From positions 4,030,001 through 4,094,000 of the forward strand of contig CBDCVZ010000010.1 in the NCBI GenBank assembly GCA_965223215.1: a DNA stretch of 64,000 bases, written 5' to 3'. This document shows, piece after piece, positions 62,391 to 64,000 of this stretch (its first letter is position 1; each line of letters opens with the position of its first letter). Source of the DNA: JABDMH01 sp965223215. GTDB lineage: Bacteria > Bacteroidota > Bacteroidia > Chitinophagales > Saprospiraceae. The notes under the pieces are model-generated. The model was not told the DNA's origin. It did no database searches and saw nothing but the letters and a program-made list of their open reading frames with translations. The position numbers were made by a program, and so were the translations under genes.

Positions 62391-64000
62391 TTAAGGAGTT
62401 TTCTTAGGTTGTGAATGATTGATTAAGGACTGAATTTCCTCCCGCCTTAGGTAATTCGATGCAGGAATTTTTCTTTGCACAGGGGTTTTTTCAAATCCTT
62501 TGCGCTTACAAGAAACCATGTAATCGAAATCGTAGGTCCCGCTACCTTCACCAAGCTCTTGCACTTTAAATCCACCAGAAAATTTTTCCACTACTGCGAC
62601 ACCTTTTGATTTTGCAGAAAGCGGAGTAATCGTAACCGTCATGGAATTAGGATCGGCAATGTTTTGAAAATGGTCGGGGCAGATTACCACTGCTTCACCA
62701 TTTTCAAGCTTTGCAGTACCACGGGTATAGGCCGCAGATTCATCACCAACAAGTGCACCATAAATGGTGCTTCCCTGCCCGTCTTCGTTCACCACTGCAC
62801 TAATGTTGCTGCCGTAGACTACGCCTTGGTCCTGATCATTAATAAAGATGCCAGCCTTATTCTGACTTTCCTTATCAAGCACCAGCAAATAACCGTTGTT
62901 GGGGAAACCAGACAAACTGGTCAGCTGAAGATTTCCACTTTGTGTTCCATTCAACTGCAGTACTCCCGAAAGATCACTGTTGCTACTTAACAAGGAGGAT
63001 GCGAAAGGAGCAGATCTCTGCCCACTTTCGTTAACAAGCAGAATATTTTTGCAGTCACCCTGAGCTGAGCATCCGGTCCCATTGAGCAACCAACCCGCAT
63101 TATCGTCTGCAAACAATCGCGCAATAATATCATTGGTGTTCCCATATAGAATGTTTTCAACACCCTGGGTGGTTGCATTGACATGATAACAATCGTTAGA
63201 CTCGTTTGAAGAAAACATGCTCCACGATGTACTTCCGTCTTCATCACTCTTGGTAAAGTGTAAAGCCGGTGTAGTAGGGTTACCCTCCGTATTCTTGAAG
63301 TGTTGGTTAACAATATTGTCGCTAAAAGGCTTTCTTTCGCCATTGACCGTGACAAAAAACTCCTTTACCCCGAGCACGTCGCTGGATCCCATATATAGTT
63401 CAAAAGCACTACAATCTTCATCGATGGTACCAAAGAGTTTAACTATTCTAGTATCATCAAAAAAAATCATTTCTAAATCACCGAAGAGGGCATTATTTTG
63501 CAGCCATATTTTCGTATTATTTGCATCGTTTAATTTTGCATATATTTTGAAATCTCTGACAAAATTATCGCGAGCAGTAAAGGTGCCATCGATCTCAAGG
63601 TCTACTGGAGAAATATCAATGCCGAATTCTTCATGAATATAGAAGAGCATGCGATTGTATGCCTTCCGGATAGGAAGTGGAAAATCCTCAATCATATTTT
63701 GATTCTTAAGCACAAAAACAGCATCCATGATCCCATTTACATAATTCGCCTGAATCACCTTTCCATTGAGGTACTTAAATTCCACACCATCTCTTTCATT
63801 GTTTCGCTGTCCGCCCTCCTCAGAAAAAGACAAAAAATAGGAATTGCTGTCAGCATTGTATTCCCAGGGACTCTTAATGTCCACCAGACTCACTCCCGGG
63901 GTCCCACTGATTTTTAAACTATCCCCCTCCAAACTCAAAGTTTGCATTTCATTGCCTGGATCACTGTCTTCGTCCCGGCCGTAGAGTGCATAGGGTGTGG
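62391..64000 (-). CDS. Secreted modular protein, second paralogue, 5' end beyond the window
   Basis: The frame is open from the stop at 62391 to the right edge (at least 536 codons), so the ATG that would give 518 residues is internal. The first visible residues (TPYALYGRDEDSDPGNEMQT) match the corresponding part of the downstream paralogue (about residues 117-140), so about 115 residues including the signal peptide should lie outside the window. The C-terminal 110 residues (SMTVTITPLSAKSKGVAVVEK, DYMVSCKRKG) are also shared. The middle, with DNNTKIWLQNNALFGDLEMI and FADDNAGWLLNGTGCSAQGD, has no similarity to the other paralogue. Function is unknown; a modular surface or particle-fibre protein is possible. 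Confidence 0.8.
   Translation of the reverse strand, partial: TPYALYGRDEDSDPGNEMQTLSLEGDSLKISGTPGVSLVDIKSPWEYNADSNSYFLSFSEEGGQRNNERDGVEFKYLNGKVIQANYVNGIMDAVFVLKNQNMIEDFPLPIRKAYNRMLFYIHEEFGIDISPVDLEIDGTFTARDNFVRDFKIYAKLNDANNTKIWLQNNALFGDLEMIFFDDTRIVKLFGTIDEDCSAFELYMGSSDVLGVKEFFVTVNGERKPFSDNIVNQHFKNTEGNPTTPALHFTKSDEDGSTSWSMFSSNESNDCYHVNATTQGVENILYGNTNDIIARLFADDNAGWLLNGTGCSAQGDCKNILLVNESGQRSAPFASSLLSSNSDLSGVLQLNGTQSGNLQLTSLSGFPNNGYLLVLDKESQNKAGIFINDQDQGVVYGSNISAVVNEDGQGSTIYGALVGDESAAYTRGTAKLENGEAVVICPDHFQNIADPNSMTVTITPLSAKSKGVAVVEKFSGGFKVQELGEGSGTYDFDYMVSCKRKGFEKTPVQRKIPASNYLRREEIQSLINHSQPKKTP

Overview
The window looks like a chromosome segment from a member of the Bacteroidota, most likely a free-living, probably marine or environmental, Saprospira/Lewinella-type organism. 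I infer this from three things: Por/type IX secretion (T9SS) C-terminal sorting domains on several secreted proteins, TAnnTTTG-type -7 promoter elements with weak or absent Shine-Dalgarno sites, and typical Bacteroidota families (BatA-domain protein, DUF4199, DUF6438, an LptD-amidase-MlaD neighbourhood). No ribosomal RNA, phage, CRISPR or transposase gene was seen. The exact genus cannot be fixed from the sequence alone.

Region 1 (1-19.2 kb) is dominated by three gene pairs, each coding for a PSD1-type protein (a lipoprotein with an N-terminal CxxCH cytochrome-like motif, DUF1549 and DUF1553) and a Tat-type DUF1501 protein. Pair A (minus strand) leads a same-strand run with a phytanoyl-CoA dioxygenase-like oxygenase, an S9 peptidase and a DUF1080 (3-keto-disaccharide hydrolase type) lipoprotein that runs off the left edge. 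Pair B is on the plus strand, divergent from A. Pair C is on the minus strand, convergent with B. The three PSD1 proteins differ in the middle: LamG-like inserts in A and B, a CBM6-like insert in C. This suggests a periplasmic redox or carbohydrate-handling module that has been duplicated and given different binding domains.

Two tRNA-Leu genes bracket pairs B and C, and both carry unusual duplications. tRNA-Leu(CAA) at 9.6 kb has a copy of its 5' part plus leader exactly 120 bp upstream. tRNA-Leu(CAG) at 19.4 kb is followed by six nearly identical 125-bp tandem units, each ending in a copy of the tRNA's own 3' end, and then by a diverged partial unit. This array is the most unusual structure in the window.

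Region 2 (20.3-25 kb) holds two T9SS-exported surface proteins (one with pentad-like GN-rich repeats and a Calx-beta domain, one with BNR-type repeats) and a membrane-bound AraC-family regulator between them. Region 3 (25-34 kb) is a mostly plus-strand housekeeping series: HemJ-like protein, BatA-domain protein, a dihydroorotase-like protein that has lost its metal ligands, DUF4199, a polyprenyl-phosphate glycosyltransferase, GmhA- and GmhB-like heptose enzymes, an FMN-dependent alpha-hydroxy-acid oxidase and QueE. Region 4 (34-46.7 kb) has a large Cas4/Dna2-like nuclease-helicase, glycerate kinase, a bile-acid/sodium symporter family protein, an OmpA-type protein with a DUF937 N-terminus, a double-domain aspartyl protease with PDZ, small hypotheticals, an AhpD-like protein, a secreted esterase, DUF6438 and YCII proteins.

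Region 5 (46.7-58.6 kb) concerns the cell envelope: LptD, N-acetylmuramoyl-L-alanine amidase, MlaD, MurB, an MsbA-type ABC exporter, and a TPR sensor kinase with a NarL-type response regulator. Region 6 (58.6-64 kb) has an unrecognised protein, a tiny secreted protein that is almost only a T9SS-like C-terminal domain, a possible small membrane protein, a decayed gene, and two tandem paralogous secreted proteins with conserved ends and unrelated middles; the second runs off the right edge.
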